Shown: one piece after another, positions 12,619 through 21,510 of the stretch
Position numbering within the stretch: the stretch's first letter is position 1
Layout: the number at the start of each line of letters is the position of its first letter
NCBI GenBank assembly: GCA_012931725.1
Contig: CM022949.1
Span: 66,419,679-66,483,678, forward strand
DNA from: Litsea cubeba
Lineage: Eukaryota > Streptophyta > Magnoliopsida > Laurales > Lauraceae
Reading direction: 5' to 3'
Length of the DNA: 64,000 nt
Notes under the pieces: generated by a model
Database searches by the model: none
What the model was told of the DNA's origin: nothing
Seen by the model: the letters and a program-made list of their open reading frames with translations, nothing else
Position numbers and translations under genes: made by a program

Positions 12619-12904
12619 CTTCTTCGACGACTGGTGGAACACTTTCTTCCTCCATGAACTCATCGGAAGCATCATCAACATTTGCGTCCATCGATGGTTC
12701 AAAGTCATCGGAATCCTGTGGCAAGTCAGCTGGCAAGAAATGTGTTAGCAAACCAAGTCACAGACAACAAAAAAAAAAAAAGAGAAGTCATACCAATTGG
12801 AGACTCTGGAATCACTCCAGAGTCCCTCGGTTCTTCTTCAGGTGCCTCGACAGGATCCGTCACCACCTCATCGACCGGAACCTCAGGCATCATCAAGTCT
12901 TCCT
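12619..12904 (-). other. Two equal 111-nt symmetric acidic exons (exons 3 and 4) of the antisense gene
   Basis: Exon 3 (12904-12794) and exon 4 (12729-12619) are both exactly 111 nt, flanked by phase-1 introns, and encode acidic Pro/Glu/Asp-rich peptides. Either can be skipped without changing frame. Intron 3, between them, is 64 nt and contains a CTAAC branch-point match about 17 nt before its AG. Exon 3 has a NAGNAG acceptor (12908 or 12905), giving 111 or 114 nt. Exon duplication is an inference. Confidence 0.65.
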
Positions 12905-15463
12905 CTGCTAAAAAAAAAAGAAAAGAAAAGCAGAAACAAGAAGCAAATCATAACATGGAAAAAATCCCATGAAAAGAAATGGAAAGAGAAAAAGAAGAAT
13001 CATACCTTCACCGACGGTCTCTTCTTCTCGGCTTCTCTTCTCTGGAGGCTCGTCAGCATCCACTGGCACATCCTCATTGATAGTAAGAGGAACTTCCAAG
13101 TTAGGAGAGTCCTCATGCTGCCCCTTGCTGCGATGATGACTCCTCCCCCTCTTACCCCGGCGGGCTCGCTTCTTAGAGGAACCTGCCCCACTGTCAGAGT
13201 CAGGTTTCCCACTTGACTCCTCACTGGATGGTCTACTCTTGCCAGTAGACTCCACGGAAGCTTGCCTATGTGTCGCTTGCATCCAAGCGCCAAGTTCGGC
13301 TTCCTCCTGTTCTAGCTGCTCTAAAGCCTCATCAGGTATTTCTCGAACAGCTTCAGAACCAATGACGCCCTGGTCACCGAGAAAGCCTATCTTGTGCTTT
13401 TCTCCAGAAAGGAAGGCCCAAACTTCCTCTCGCCGGACGCCATCCGACTTTCCAAGGCCCTTTCCAGATGCCAGCTTCACATCAAGCTCCTTCTTGGCAG
13501 TCCGGGAAGTCAGCAACACAGGATAAGAAATCATGGTTGTAGTGTCTTCAGCACTATAGAAAGCCCATGCATTTCTCCCGTCCTGTAAGCCTCCAAAGCG
13601 CTTCACCATGCTTGAAGGCGCTCCAACAACACCTTGAGAAAAGCCCAGCTGCAAAGCAAAGCGAGAGGGTACATACGGCTGGATGTCGACGAAAAGATGT
13701 CTACGGTACACCATCGTGCCGACACGTATGCTGAAAAGCCACTCTCTCTCTGCATTCGTCAAGGAATAATGCCTTCCCGACCCCGCCCTGGTAGAGTCTC
13801 GGGAGGCACCAAAATCAAAAGCCTTTTTCCGCAACTCCGGAGAAAGCTTCACTGAAGACTGCCCCATCTCGATGTCCCTGAACCGTCGGATCCTCATGCG
13901 GGCAAACAAAAGTGATTCGGACACGGCTTTGCCCTTAGCCAGTCGAATCATCAGAGGATCATCATCCTGTGCAGCACCCAGCCGGTGGAAGCCAGGACAG
14001 TGGTATACATACCACGAATAAAAGATATGGGCTGAAAATACCCCTATTCATAGGAAGCCCAAGCCGAACCAAAAAAGCAGCAGCCTGCAGTTCGGTACAC
14101 AGGTAGAAGTAAAGAGCTGACACCAAAGCAAGCTGCTCTCCAAACGCCATCTGACAAGCCGGAAAAATACAATGCGGCCTGATGTGCGTTCCATCTCCTC
14201 CAGCAAAAATAGCCTCACCAAGCCAATAAGTGAGGTAAACAGCGAGATCTCTCCGCAGTGCAATGTCAGGACATATGGCGTTTGTACTTGCACAGAAATC
14301 TCTCAACTCTTCTTGCATGGCCAAGATCTTCTTTGAACTCGGATCCTGAGCTCCGGCTTCCTGGGTCACGCTATCAGAAGACTCCCTGCTATCAAAAAAG
14401 TTGGGGAATGAAGAGCTAAAACTCTTCCAACTGCTGGATCTAACTTTCAAACCCTCCTTCTCCTTCAAAAAATCATAGAAGGCGACGAGCTGAAAGTACA
14501 GAAGCCTGAACTCCTCAGACTGCCCCTCGAGGACGCTGTCAATCGGTATAAACTCCTCATAGAGTTTGCCGAGGATGGGCAATCCAGTAATGGCGCTCAG
14601 CTCCTTCAAAGAAAAACCAATCTCACCATTCGTCACAACGAAGGTATTGGTTTGTGGGAGGAATGATTCCAGCATAGCCATGAAGGCTTCGTCGGAAAAG
14701 ATCACGGTCTCCCTAAAGGCGCGGATCGCATCAAAAATCCCGGCTTCCTTCAAAACGGCGCCACCAATCAGCAGTACACGATCAGTCCACGACTTCCACT
14801 CAGAGTCAGCATTGAAACGGCCACGAAGTCGAAAAGGCTTGATCCAATTGCTGCTGTCACCGCTGAAAATACCAAGGCCCACCGGTCTCAAATCGACCGA
14901 CGGATAATCAGAGCCCTGGTAGCCGCTGGATGGCATCAAAAGGTCCATGTCAATAGGCGACCTCTCCGTATATCCAGGAGAACCGCCAACAAAAACCCCG
15001 GTCTTGATTACATTTGTCCTTCTCACCCAGCTTGGAGGATCTTCCCTCTTAGAGCACGTGGGGGCAAGGCTCATGATCGAGACGGTGCGATCAAACGTCG
15101 ACCGGGTAGCAACAGTCTTCTTCTCACCATCTGCTGTGAAAGAAAACTGAAAACATTTCCTCTGGTATGTCATGTCATCAGGGACTGCATCACCAAAGAA
15201 GAAGGTAGGCTTGGGCAAAACGCTCTGATCTTCCATCACCCATGGACGACTGCTTACCATGATTTTATAGAATTCCTCTTCCTTGAGAGTGATCAGTCGC
15301 TGCCTCATCTCATCTCTGTTGAGGGAGTCGCACTCTTCCAGATTTCTCTCAACATACTGGACCTTCTCAAAAGTCTGCTGAACGGCCGGATTAGAAGATC
15401 TAGAAGATCGACGAGGTACGCTTGTAGCAGGCTCTTTACCCTTGTTCGTTCTGGAGGAACCAC

Positions 15464-16279
15464 CTGAAAAGGATGGAAAAGAAAAAGATCAAACATCAAA
15501 ATGACAGAATCTCGCTAAAAAAAATCTGGCGAAATTTTGACATGATGACGGGGCAATTCCGAAGAAAAGGAACTATCCCGAAAGAAATAAGAAAGCTTGA
15601 AGATGGGCTCAACATCGCTGCGAGCTCCGAAACTCCAAACTTTCGAAACCTCAAAGTCTCAGCAAAATCAGGAAGGGCTCAACATCGCTGCGAGCTCCAA
15701 ATTCCCAAAATTGCGAAAGCTTTCAGGTATGCTATCACATCATGCTACAAATTTAATTTACAATCAAATGCATGCATGAACATCTAGGTTTGCAAAAAAA
15801 AAAAAAAAATTGCATTATCATGATGAGCAAAAAAAAAAAAAAAAAGAAAGAAAAGAAACTTTCTCAAAAGAAAAAGGAGAAAGAAAAAGAAAAAAAAAGA
15901 AAAGAAAAGAAACTTTCTCAAAAAAAAAAGGGGAAAGAAAACAAAAAAAAAGGGAAAAGAAACTCTCTAAAAAAAAGGGAGGGAAAGAAAACAAAAAAAA
16001 AAAGAAGAGAAAAAAGAAAGGGGCTGGCCCACAGGCCGTGGCCCACTGGCCACGTGGCCGTACGGCCAGATCCGTACGGATCTGTCCGTACGGCCCACAA
16101 AAAAAAAACAAACATGAAAAGAAAAAGAAAGAAGAAAAGAAAAGAAAAAACGTGTGAAAAAAAAAGGGAAAACACGTGAAAAAAAAGAAAGAAAAGAAAA
16201 AAAAAGAAAGAACAAAAAAAAAGAGAAAAGAAAGAACTTTTTTTCCTACAATGGAGTTTTCTTGAAAAAGGGAACTTAC
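15464..16279 (-). other. Intron 1 of the antisense gene, with polypurine tract and CpG palindromes
   Basis: This 816 bp intron begins GTAAGT at 16279 and ends TTTTCAG at 15464. On the + strand 15790-16250 is almost pure A/G, so the transcript is strongly U/C-rich. A GC-rich island (16021-16096) interrupts it and holds perfect palindromes: ggccgtacggcc (16056-16067), agatccgtacggatct (16068-16083) and a further half-site ccgtacggcc. Lysine-rich + strand ORFs here and their Phe/Leu-rich shadows are simple-sequence artefacts. A direct duplication of about 25-30 bp ('gggctcaacatcgctgcgag') sits at 15604 and 15675. Confidence 0.7.
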
Positions 16280-16289
16280 TTGAAGCCAT

Positions 16290-16425
16290 TGATGGAGAAG
16301 AAGAAGAAAAGTCTTGAAGATCTTGAAGAAAAAGAACTCTTGGTCTTGAAGCTCTCTTGAGATTATTGCAAAAGAAAGTAATAAGAGCAAGAGATCCAAC
16401 CTCCTCCTTGCTTTTATAGAAGAGA
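16290..16425 (-). promoter_or_regulatory. Promoter and 5' UTR of the antisense gene
   Basis: Read on the minus strand, TATAAAAG lies at 16418-16411, about 125 nt upstream of the ATG at 16289. Between them is a UC/CUU-rich leader typical of plant 5' UTRs, without an upstream ATG that I can see. A start site near 16385 would give a leader of roughly 95 nt. This suggests transcription independent of the element's LTR. It is inference from motif spacing. Confidence 0.55.
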
Positions 16426-16740
16426 GCAAACCAAAGAAGGAAAGAAGAAAGAGGTAAGTATTACTAATTAGTAACCTTACCAAAAGAAAGAGATTAGAAA
16501 GATTCTTTCCCAAAAGAAAGATATCTTGAGGGATTCTCTCCCAAAAAGAAATCAATAAGAGATTTTCTCCTAATAGATAAGATCGATGAAGGATTCTTTC
16601 CCAAAAGAAAGATATCTTGAGATATCCTATCCCAAAATAAAGGGAATATGAGAGATTCTCTCCAAGTAAAGATATTCTTAGATATTCTCTATCCAAATGA
16701 GTTATTTTGGATATTCTTTACAAAAATGACACCATATGAG
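16426..16740 (+). repeat. Degenerate tandem repeat upstream of the antisense gene
   Basis: Six to seven imperfect units of about 35-40 bp with core 'gattct(c/t)tcccaaaagaaa' and often 'gatatcttgag' between cores. They lie directly upstream of the antisense gene's TATA box. Unit count and borders are approximate. Confidence 0.65.
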
Positions 16741-16999
16741 ATCTAAGCCATTTCAAAAAGCTTAAGGTCCCATGGGTTAGCCCATATGAGCCAGGTTTGA
16801 CCACCTAGGCACTTAAAAAAAAAAAATTTGGGCTTTTAGTCAAAGAGAAATCCCTCTTACCAAGAGCATACAAAAATGGTTCCATGCCTCTTTTGAGTTG
16901 ATGGGACCATACAAAAGAAAATTCCAAGCCCCATGAGCTTCCAAAAATCAAACCATCCAGCCTCATATACCAAATTGAGCCAAAATCTTGAAATTGACA

Positions 17000-17245
17000 T
17001 TCCACAAAAATCAAACCAAATCCTGGTCCCCTAACTTGCCACATACAGCCTGTTAGGTCACAAGACCAAAACCAAAAACCAAAACCTGATCCCCTAACTT
17101 GCCACATACAGCCTGTTAGGTCACAAGATCAAAACCAAAATTGACCCCCCAACATTCCACATACAGCTTGTTGGGTCACACGATCAAAACCAAACCTGAT
17201 CCCCAAACCTGCCACATATAGCCTGTTAGGTTACAAGGTCAAAAC
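17000..17245 (+). repeat. About 60 bp tandem repeat before the polypurine tract
   Basis: About four units with core 'cttgccacatacagcctgtt' followed by 'aggtcacaagatcaaaacc'. The middle units are nearly identical. 16741-17000 and 17246-17457 hold no other feature that I can recognise. Confidence 0.75.
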
Positions 17246-17457
17246 CCAAATCCACATCCCTGATGTCATCTTCAAAACTTTGCCTTGAGATGGTACGTGA
17301 TCCCTTTCACTGCCATAAAATTCCCCTGGAAGCTCAAAAGGCTACAAATACCAAAAAGAGAAACTGCTCAAAGACTCTTGGTCAAGTCACAGGCTCTCCT
17401 TCAAAATCTCTTCGAGGCACATCGACTACAAAAGTTAAGCAACTCGTCGCTGTACCT

Positions 17458-17469
17458 CGAGGGGGCATT
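17458..17469 (+). promoter_or_regulatory. Polypurine tract of the Tat element
   Basis: The purine-rich 'cgagggggcatt' immediately precedes the 3' LTR start TGTTGACACC. This is where plus-strand DNA synthesis is primed. Position and sequence fit the Tat lineage. Confidence 0.75.
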
Positions 17470-17747
17470 TGTTGACACCAAAAATGTCACTTTGCCTCTT
17501 CAAGATCCAAAGAGCTACATGAAGTCGCAACCTGCCATAAATAGGCAATGCTACTTCCAAAAATCAAATCTTGTCAGAATCAAACAAAAACTGCAAGATC
17601 CTTCAAGACAGCCAAAAGAGGAGTACACAAGAAGTTTCGGGCCATTTCAAAATCATTTGGCTTAACTTCGCTTCTCCGACAGCCGAAAAGGAGCTCTCGC
17701 CGGCAAAAGCATTGGAGACACCAAATCTTCGATCAGAGCCGATGGAT

Positions 17748-18300
17748 GGTCTCAAAATACATCCAAAAGGCTCCACGTCAAGTTCCGAGTCAAACCGACA
17801 ACGTTTGACCCTACATCAACCCTCGAATAGCTAAATCAAGCCTCTCGGCGGCGAGAACCACCGAGGCCATTACTCATCAGGTAGAGCACATGGACGGCTT
17901 CAAAATGCTTATAAAGGGCTACACGTCAAATTTCAGGTCATTTCCACAACTATTTGACCATAGTTTGACGCTCGGAAGCCAAATCAGGCCTCTCGGTGGC
18001 AAAGCTCTCCGGGACCATGGTTTCCAAGACAGAGCCTATGGATCATCTTAAAATGACTCCAATAGGTTCCCTGTCAAATTTCAAGTCAATCGGACATCGG
18101 TTGACCGCACATCAAACCGCGACATCTTCATCGCGACAAAAGCAAGTCTACTGGTGATAGGACCCCAAACGGCTTCAAAACTCAAACAAAAGCCTATGGT
18201 TGGTCTTATTTATTGCTCAGGAGGCTTCACACCAAATTTCAGGTCATTCTGACATCGTTTGGCCCAGTTTCAGCTTCTGACGGAAAATCGGCAGCTCTAC
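17748..18300 (+). repeat. 148 bp degenerate tandem units inside the Tat LTR
   Basis: Units begin at about 17748, 17896, 18044 and 18205 (steps of 148, 148 and 161). Each opens with a 'tcaaaatg.ct' segment, then a 'cacgtcaaatttcaggtcat' core and a 'tttgacc' box. In the first two or three units 'cctctcggcggcgagaacc'-like DNA follows. Divergence between units is high. Confidence 0.65.
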
Positions 18301-18490
18301 GCGACAAAGTCTTCGGCTTTCTCAGGAAATTGGAAACTTTGCAAAATAAAATGCAAGGATTCTCATCAGGTTTCCTACAAATAAATCAGGCCAATAAATG
18401 GTCAAAATGTCAAGGAAAAGTACAGGAGAAAAAGAATCGAAAAACAGCAAAAACGGACACAAAACTGGACAAAAAGGGGGGAAAACCCCC

Positions 18491-18540
18491 CAGGGTCGCA
18501 GGCCCCTGCGACCCTGGCCCAGGGTCGCCGGCGACCTTGG
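18491..18540 (+). repeat. GC-rich palindrome pair in the Tat LTR
   Basis: 18491-18516 is an inverted repeat of two perfect 12-base arms around CC (arm cagggtcgcagg). 18519-18540 is a second palindrome with one mismatch (arm ccagggtcgcc). Both contain CpG sites and lie about 700 bp upstream of the TATA box. Confidence 0.85.
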
Positions 18541-19217
18541 AGCCCGGGGTCACCGGGAAGGCCCCGGAAACCCCGGTTTTCACCGTTTTTTCGCGATTCG
18601 AAGCGCCCAGCCTCTGGTACTTTCCAAAATTCATGCTTTTGAGACACCAAATCCTCTGACATCCGTCCAAAACACGGGTTAATCATCAAGAGTATCGAAA
18701 ACAATATTGATCGCCACCCGGTCAACCAAAAAAAAGTGTGCTTTCTACCCGACCGATCGAGAAATCGACAGGACAGATGGCACCGACCCGCTGTTGGCAA
18801 CAAACACCTGAAATTACATGGTCATCTGATGTCGATCTACATGAAGATCCATCGATGATCATCACCAGAAGAATCCCAAAAGACGCGGCACGGCCCGCGA
18901 CTCTTCAGCTGCTCGGCGACCACTTAATGTGATTAATTGACTAGCTTTATTACAGTCATTAATCTATTTCTTTGGACGGACCAATAAGAAGCAAGCATCC
19001 GGGAGTTACAAGTCAAGAGATTCATGGCATTTAACCCATGAAACTCCTCCCATCATGGCGATTAAAGGCGATTAAATGCCCTCAATCTCCTCCGGCCAAT
19101 CAGAAGCCAAGAAAAAGGAGTTACAAAATAAAGAATTCAATCTTGTAACTCCTCCCTTTATGTAGCTTTATGACAATTAAAGCTCATAAACCCTCCTAAA
19201 ATGGCCACCTAAAAGCC

Positions 19218-19226
19218 TATAAATAG
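19218..19226 (+). promoter_or_regulatory. LTR core promoter (TATA box)
   Basis: TATAAATAG lies in an otherwise ordinary context, followed by a purine/A-rich stretch suitable for a start near 19250. This would be the U3/R border of the LTR. Confidence 0.65.
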
Positions 19227-19365
19227 GAGAGCTCTCCAAGAAGAAAGGATCATCAGAAAAAAGCACAAACACACAGACAGACAGAAACACAGAAATTCAG
19301 AGAAGGAAAAGAGAGAAAACTCTGCGGAAGTTCTACACCGGCCACCGCAACAAGGTGACAAAAGT

Positions 19366-19398
19366 CCCTTGGGGGGTACCCCCCCCCCCCCCCAAGGT
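19366..19398 (+). repeat. G6/C15 hairpin in the transcribed LTR
   Basis: A 'ccttggggggtacc' arm runs into a run of about 15 C and ends 'aagg'. It can fold into a G-C stem with slippage. It lies about 120 nt downstream of the likely transcription start, so it would be in the RNA leader and in R. Confidence 0.7.
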
Positions 19399-19732
19399 CC
19401 TTGCCTTCTCCTGCTGCCGCCAATGGCTTAGACATGGCTTTTTAAGCCGGTCTACTCGGCTTTTCATTGGACATAGGACCTTCTTTTGGTCTTTGTCCTC
19501 TAAAAACCTGAGGTTATAGCCAAGCCAAGCGAATCAATAGCATCTTCTGTTCTCATCTGCATGGATGATGGTGAAGCCCACATATGGCTTGCGACCGTCA
19601 ATCTAAATGAGTCCCCCACAATCTCCTGAGAAGTTAGATCCTCATTTTCTTGCTTTTCATTGTAGTTTGTATTTTTTCAAAAGAGATAAAAATCACAACT
19701 CTTGTCTTTCATTATTGATAAGGATTGTAAAT

Positions 19733-19812
19733 CGGCTATAAACGCCAAAATCGGCTATAAACGCCAAAAATCGGCTATAAACGCCAAAATCGGCTATAAA
19801 TGCCAAAAAAAA
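19733..19812 (+). repeat. Tandem repeat atcggctataaacgccaaa at the LTR end
   Basis: Four to five copies of a 17-20 bp unit close to the LTR's right end. The core matches the repeat at 11115-11405 in the same element. Confidence 0.85.
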
Positions 19813-19955
19813 TCGCCTTTCACGGCAAACCAAGAAAAATGTCTCTTTTCTTAAATATATGTGCAATGGAAAACTTGAAAGAAGTTGATTTTCTTTTTAC
19901 TTGCGAAGGTTGATCTCCGGATCACCACTTGCAATTCCAAGTAAAATAGAAAATC

Positions 19956-20083
19956 TGGCACACCCACACAAAAAAAGAAATGTTGATGCACGCCCCTGCC
20001 CCCTGGTTACGAAAGGGTCGGAACCAAACGGACTCCCACGTCCGCCGACCCTCGGTAGGAACCGAGCAGGAGCGCGGTCCATC
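19956..20083 (+). other. Possible primer-binding site and leader remnant
   Basis: 'tctggcacacccac' resembles the tRNA-primed 'TGGCACGCCC'-type site found after the 5' LTR in Tat elements. About 115 bp of unrecognised GC-richer sequence follows, up to the inverted LTR fragment. If real, the LTR at 17470 is followed by another element's leader. The match is short and from memory of the family pattern, so confidence is low. Confidence 0.3.
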
Positions 20084-20676
20084 AGTCATTTTAAGATGAT
20101 CCATAGGCTCTGTCTTGGAAACCATGGTTCCGGGGAGCTTCGCCGCCGAGAGGCCTAATTTGGCTTCCGAGCGTCAAAGTCTGGTCAAATGTTGTCGAAA
20201 TGACCTGAAATTTGACGTGTAGCCCTTTGTAAGCATTTTGAAGCCGTCCATGTGCTCTATCTGATTAGTGATGGACTCGGTGGTTCTCGCTTTCGAGAGG
20301 CTTGATTTAGTTGTTCGAGGGTTGATGTAGGGTCAAACATTATCGGTTTGACTCGGAACTTGACGCGAAGCCTTTTGGATGTATTTTGAGATCATCCATC
20401 GGCTCTGATCGAAGATTTGGTGTCTCCGATGCTTTCGCCGCCGGGAGCTCCTTTTCAGCTGTCGGAGAAGCGAAGTTAGGCCAAATGATTTTGAAATGGC
20501 CCAAAACTTCTTGTGTACTCCTCTTTTGGCTGTCTTGAAGGATCTTGTAGTTTTTGTTTGATTCTGACAAGATTTGATTTTTGGAAGTAGCATTGCCTAT
20601 TTATGGCAAGCTGCAACTTCATGTAGCTTTTGGATTTTGAAGAAGCAATGTGATACATTTTTTTTGTGTCAACAGC
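20084..20676 (-). mobile_element. Inverted 5' fragment of the Tat LTR
   Basis: Read on the minus strand from 20676, this matches the first about 589 bases of the LTR at 17470-18058. It includes the TGTTGACAC terminus and the opening tandem units, with scattered substitutions. It ends abruptly at 20084. The two LTR ends lie in opposite orientation about 2 kb apart, separated by the rest of the first LTR. Confidence 0.85.
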
Positions 20677-20984
20677 CTCCAGAGTTTTCGGGTGTACACA
20701 ATGTGTTTCACGTGTCGATGCTAAGGAAATATGTCTCGGAACCTTCACACGTGCTACATCATGAATCGTTGGAAGTTAGAGAAGATGCCACTTACATTGA
20801 GAAACCAGCAGAGATTATTGACACTAAAGAGCAAGAGTTGAGAAACAGAATAATTCAGTGGGTAAAGATTCGTTGGGAGAATAATGGATCGGAAGAGGCC
20901 ACTTGGGAACTTCGTGATCAGGTCCAGAAGAAATACCCTCAGCTATTGCCAGAGGTTAGTGATCATTTGGAGGATCAAATGTGA
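20677..20984 (+). pseudogene. Chromovirus polyprotein C-terminus with chromodomain
   Basis: This is the end of a Ty3/gypsy integrase. The frame opens in VFHVSMLRKYV, the conserved block just before the chromodomain in Tekay/Del-type elements. The chromodomain-like fold follows: RIIQWVKIRWENNGSEEATW and ELRDQVQKKYPQLLP. Such domains bind chromatin marks and steer integration. The stop is at 20982-20984. Everything upstream is replaced by the inverted Tat LTR, so this is a truncated element. It is a retroelement chromodomain, not a host HP1 homologue. Confidence 0.85.
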
Positions 20985-20989
20985 TTTTT

Positions 20990-21001
20990 AGGGGTGGAGG
21001 A
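20990..21001 (+). promoter_or_regulatory. Polypurine tract of the chromovirus
   Basis: 'aggggtggagga' lies between the polyprotein stop and the LTR start TGTCAGACCC. The element at the right edge of the window has the same tract on the other strand (63709-63722). Confidence 0.8.
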
Positions 21002-21503
21002 TGTCAGACCCCGACCCAGGTTCGGTATATTTAATTATATTTTAACCGTGATTAGTTGATAAGTAGGGTTAGTGGACGATTAGCTTAATTTTTAAGCTAG
21101 ATTAGAATGTTTGAATAGCTTTGGAAATTTTCGAGAGTCGTTGACTTGAGCTTGACGCCGGCCGGGGCGCCCGTGTGTTATGTGTGAACCTTGGGGGTTT
21201 AACCTTGATTTTTGTAAAAATCCCCATTTTTATTTATTTTGACTCATTCCATTTAGATTATCAACTTTCATGTTTGACCGTTTTGATTTAATGATCAAAA
21301 ATCGCATTTTTCGAGAAAAAGGGCAAAATTGACCTTTCACACAAAATCTGTACCCAAATTTCAAAAAATTTAGAAATTGACAAAAATATACTTTTTGGAG
21401 AGTAGATATTTCGTTGATCAGTTTTGTCTTCTTCGTCGTTTTCGTTCGAGACCCGCAAATACCATTTTCAGTCCTATGAAGATTGGGACCCACAAACCCA
21501 TCT

Positions 21504-21510
21504 TATAAAA
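21504..21510 (+). promoter_or_regulatory. TATA box of the chromovirus LTR
   Basis: 'cttataaaaggattgg' sits about 500 bp into the LTR and is followed by a pyrimidine-rich leader ('cccttctcccccttc'). The related LTRs have TATA-like motifs at an equivalent place (26612-26620 and 63197-63205, minus strand). Confidence 0.6.

Larger units (their letters stand above)
11605..16289 (-). pseudogene. Antisense spliced gene with a plant-mobile-domain-like region, carried by the Tat element
   Basis: Exons read on the minus strand: 16289-16280 (ATG GCT TCA A), 15463-13006, 12904-12794, 12729-12619 and 12543 to about 11605. All introns start GT and end AG (donors GTAAGT, GTATGA, GTATGA, GTATTT), and all four are phase 1. 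Joining exons 1 and 2 opens 55 codons directly in frame with the long ORF ending at 15308. Exon 2 contains the block GEIGFSLKELSAITGLPI (about 14580-14635), matching the 'GE..iTL.DVa.llGLp..G' pattern of the aminotransferase-like plant mobile domain; this domain is known from host genes and Tat-element extra ORFs. A Ser/Arg/Glu-rich linker, two acidic exons and a coiled-coil-like tail (heptads at about 11880-12000) follow. Lesions: a one-base shift at the C4 run 14041-14044, a shift near 12250, and stops near 12105 and 11860. Molecular function is unknown. Confidence 0.72.
1..19954 (+). mobile_element. Giant Tat/Ogre-type Ty3/gypsy LTR retrotransposon, 5' end outside the window
   Basis: Seen in order: repetitive leader, gag, aspartic protease, G-patch segment, reverse transcriptase, RNase H, a second archaeal-type RNase H, integrase, noncoding tandem repeats, an antisense gene, a polypurine tract and a 3' LTR. 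RT before integrase marks Ty3/gypsy. A second RNase H and an extra, often antisense, ORF are known traits of the Tat lineage (Tat, Ogre, Retand). No 5' LTR precedes the leader, so it should lie upstream of base 1. More than 19.9 kb is present, large even for this lineage. Nearly every domain is broken by frameshifts or stops, so this copy is defective in its own proteins. Lineage assignment is by domain order and motifs, not by phylogeny. Confidence 0.85.
17470..19954 (+). mobile_element. 3' LTR of the Tat element
   Basis: The left end is certain: TGTTGACACC after a polypurine tract. The same end recurs, inverted, at 20676. The right end is approximate. I place it just before a primer-binding-site-like 'tggcacacccac' at 19956. 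The LTR has about 148 bp internal tandem units, a GC-rich palindrome cluster, a TATA box at 19218 and a short tandem repeat near its end. The only ORFs are small, apart from a 148-aa frame at 18213-18659 without any recognisable domain. Confidence 0.75.

Noticed and set aside
15772..16696. Lys-rich + strand and Phe/Leu-rich minus strand ORFs up to 292 codons
   Set aside because: Simple-sequence translation of the purine tract; not proteins. The minus-strand one overlaps the antisense gene's intron and promoter.
19381..19393. Poly-C run as a telomere-like repeat
   Set aside because: It is a homopolymer hairpin arm, without a TTTAGGG unit.
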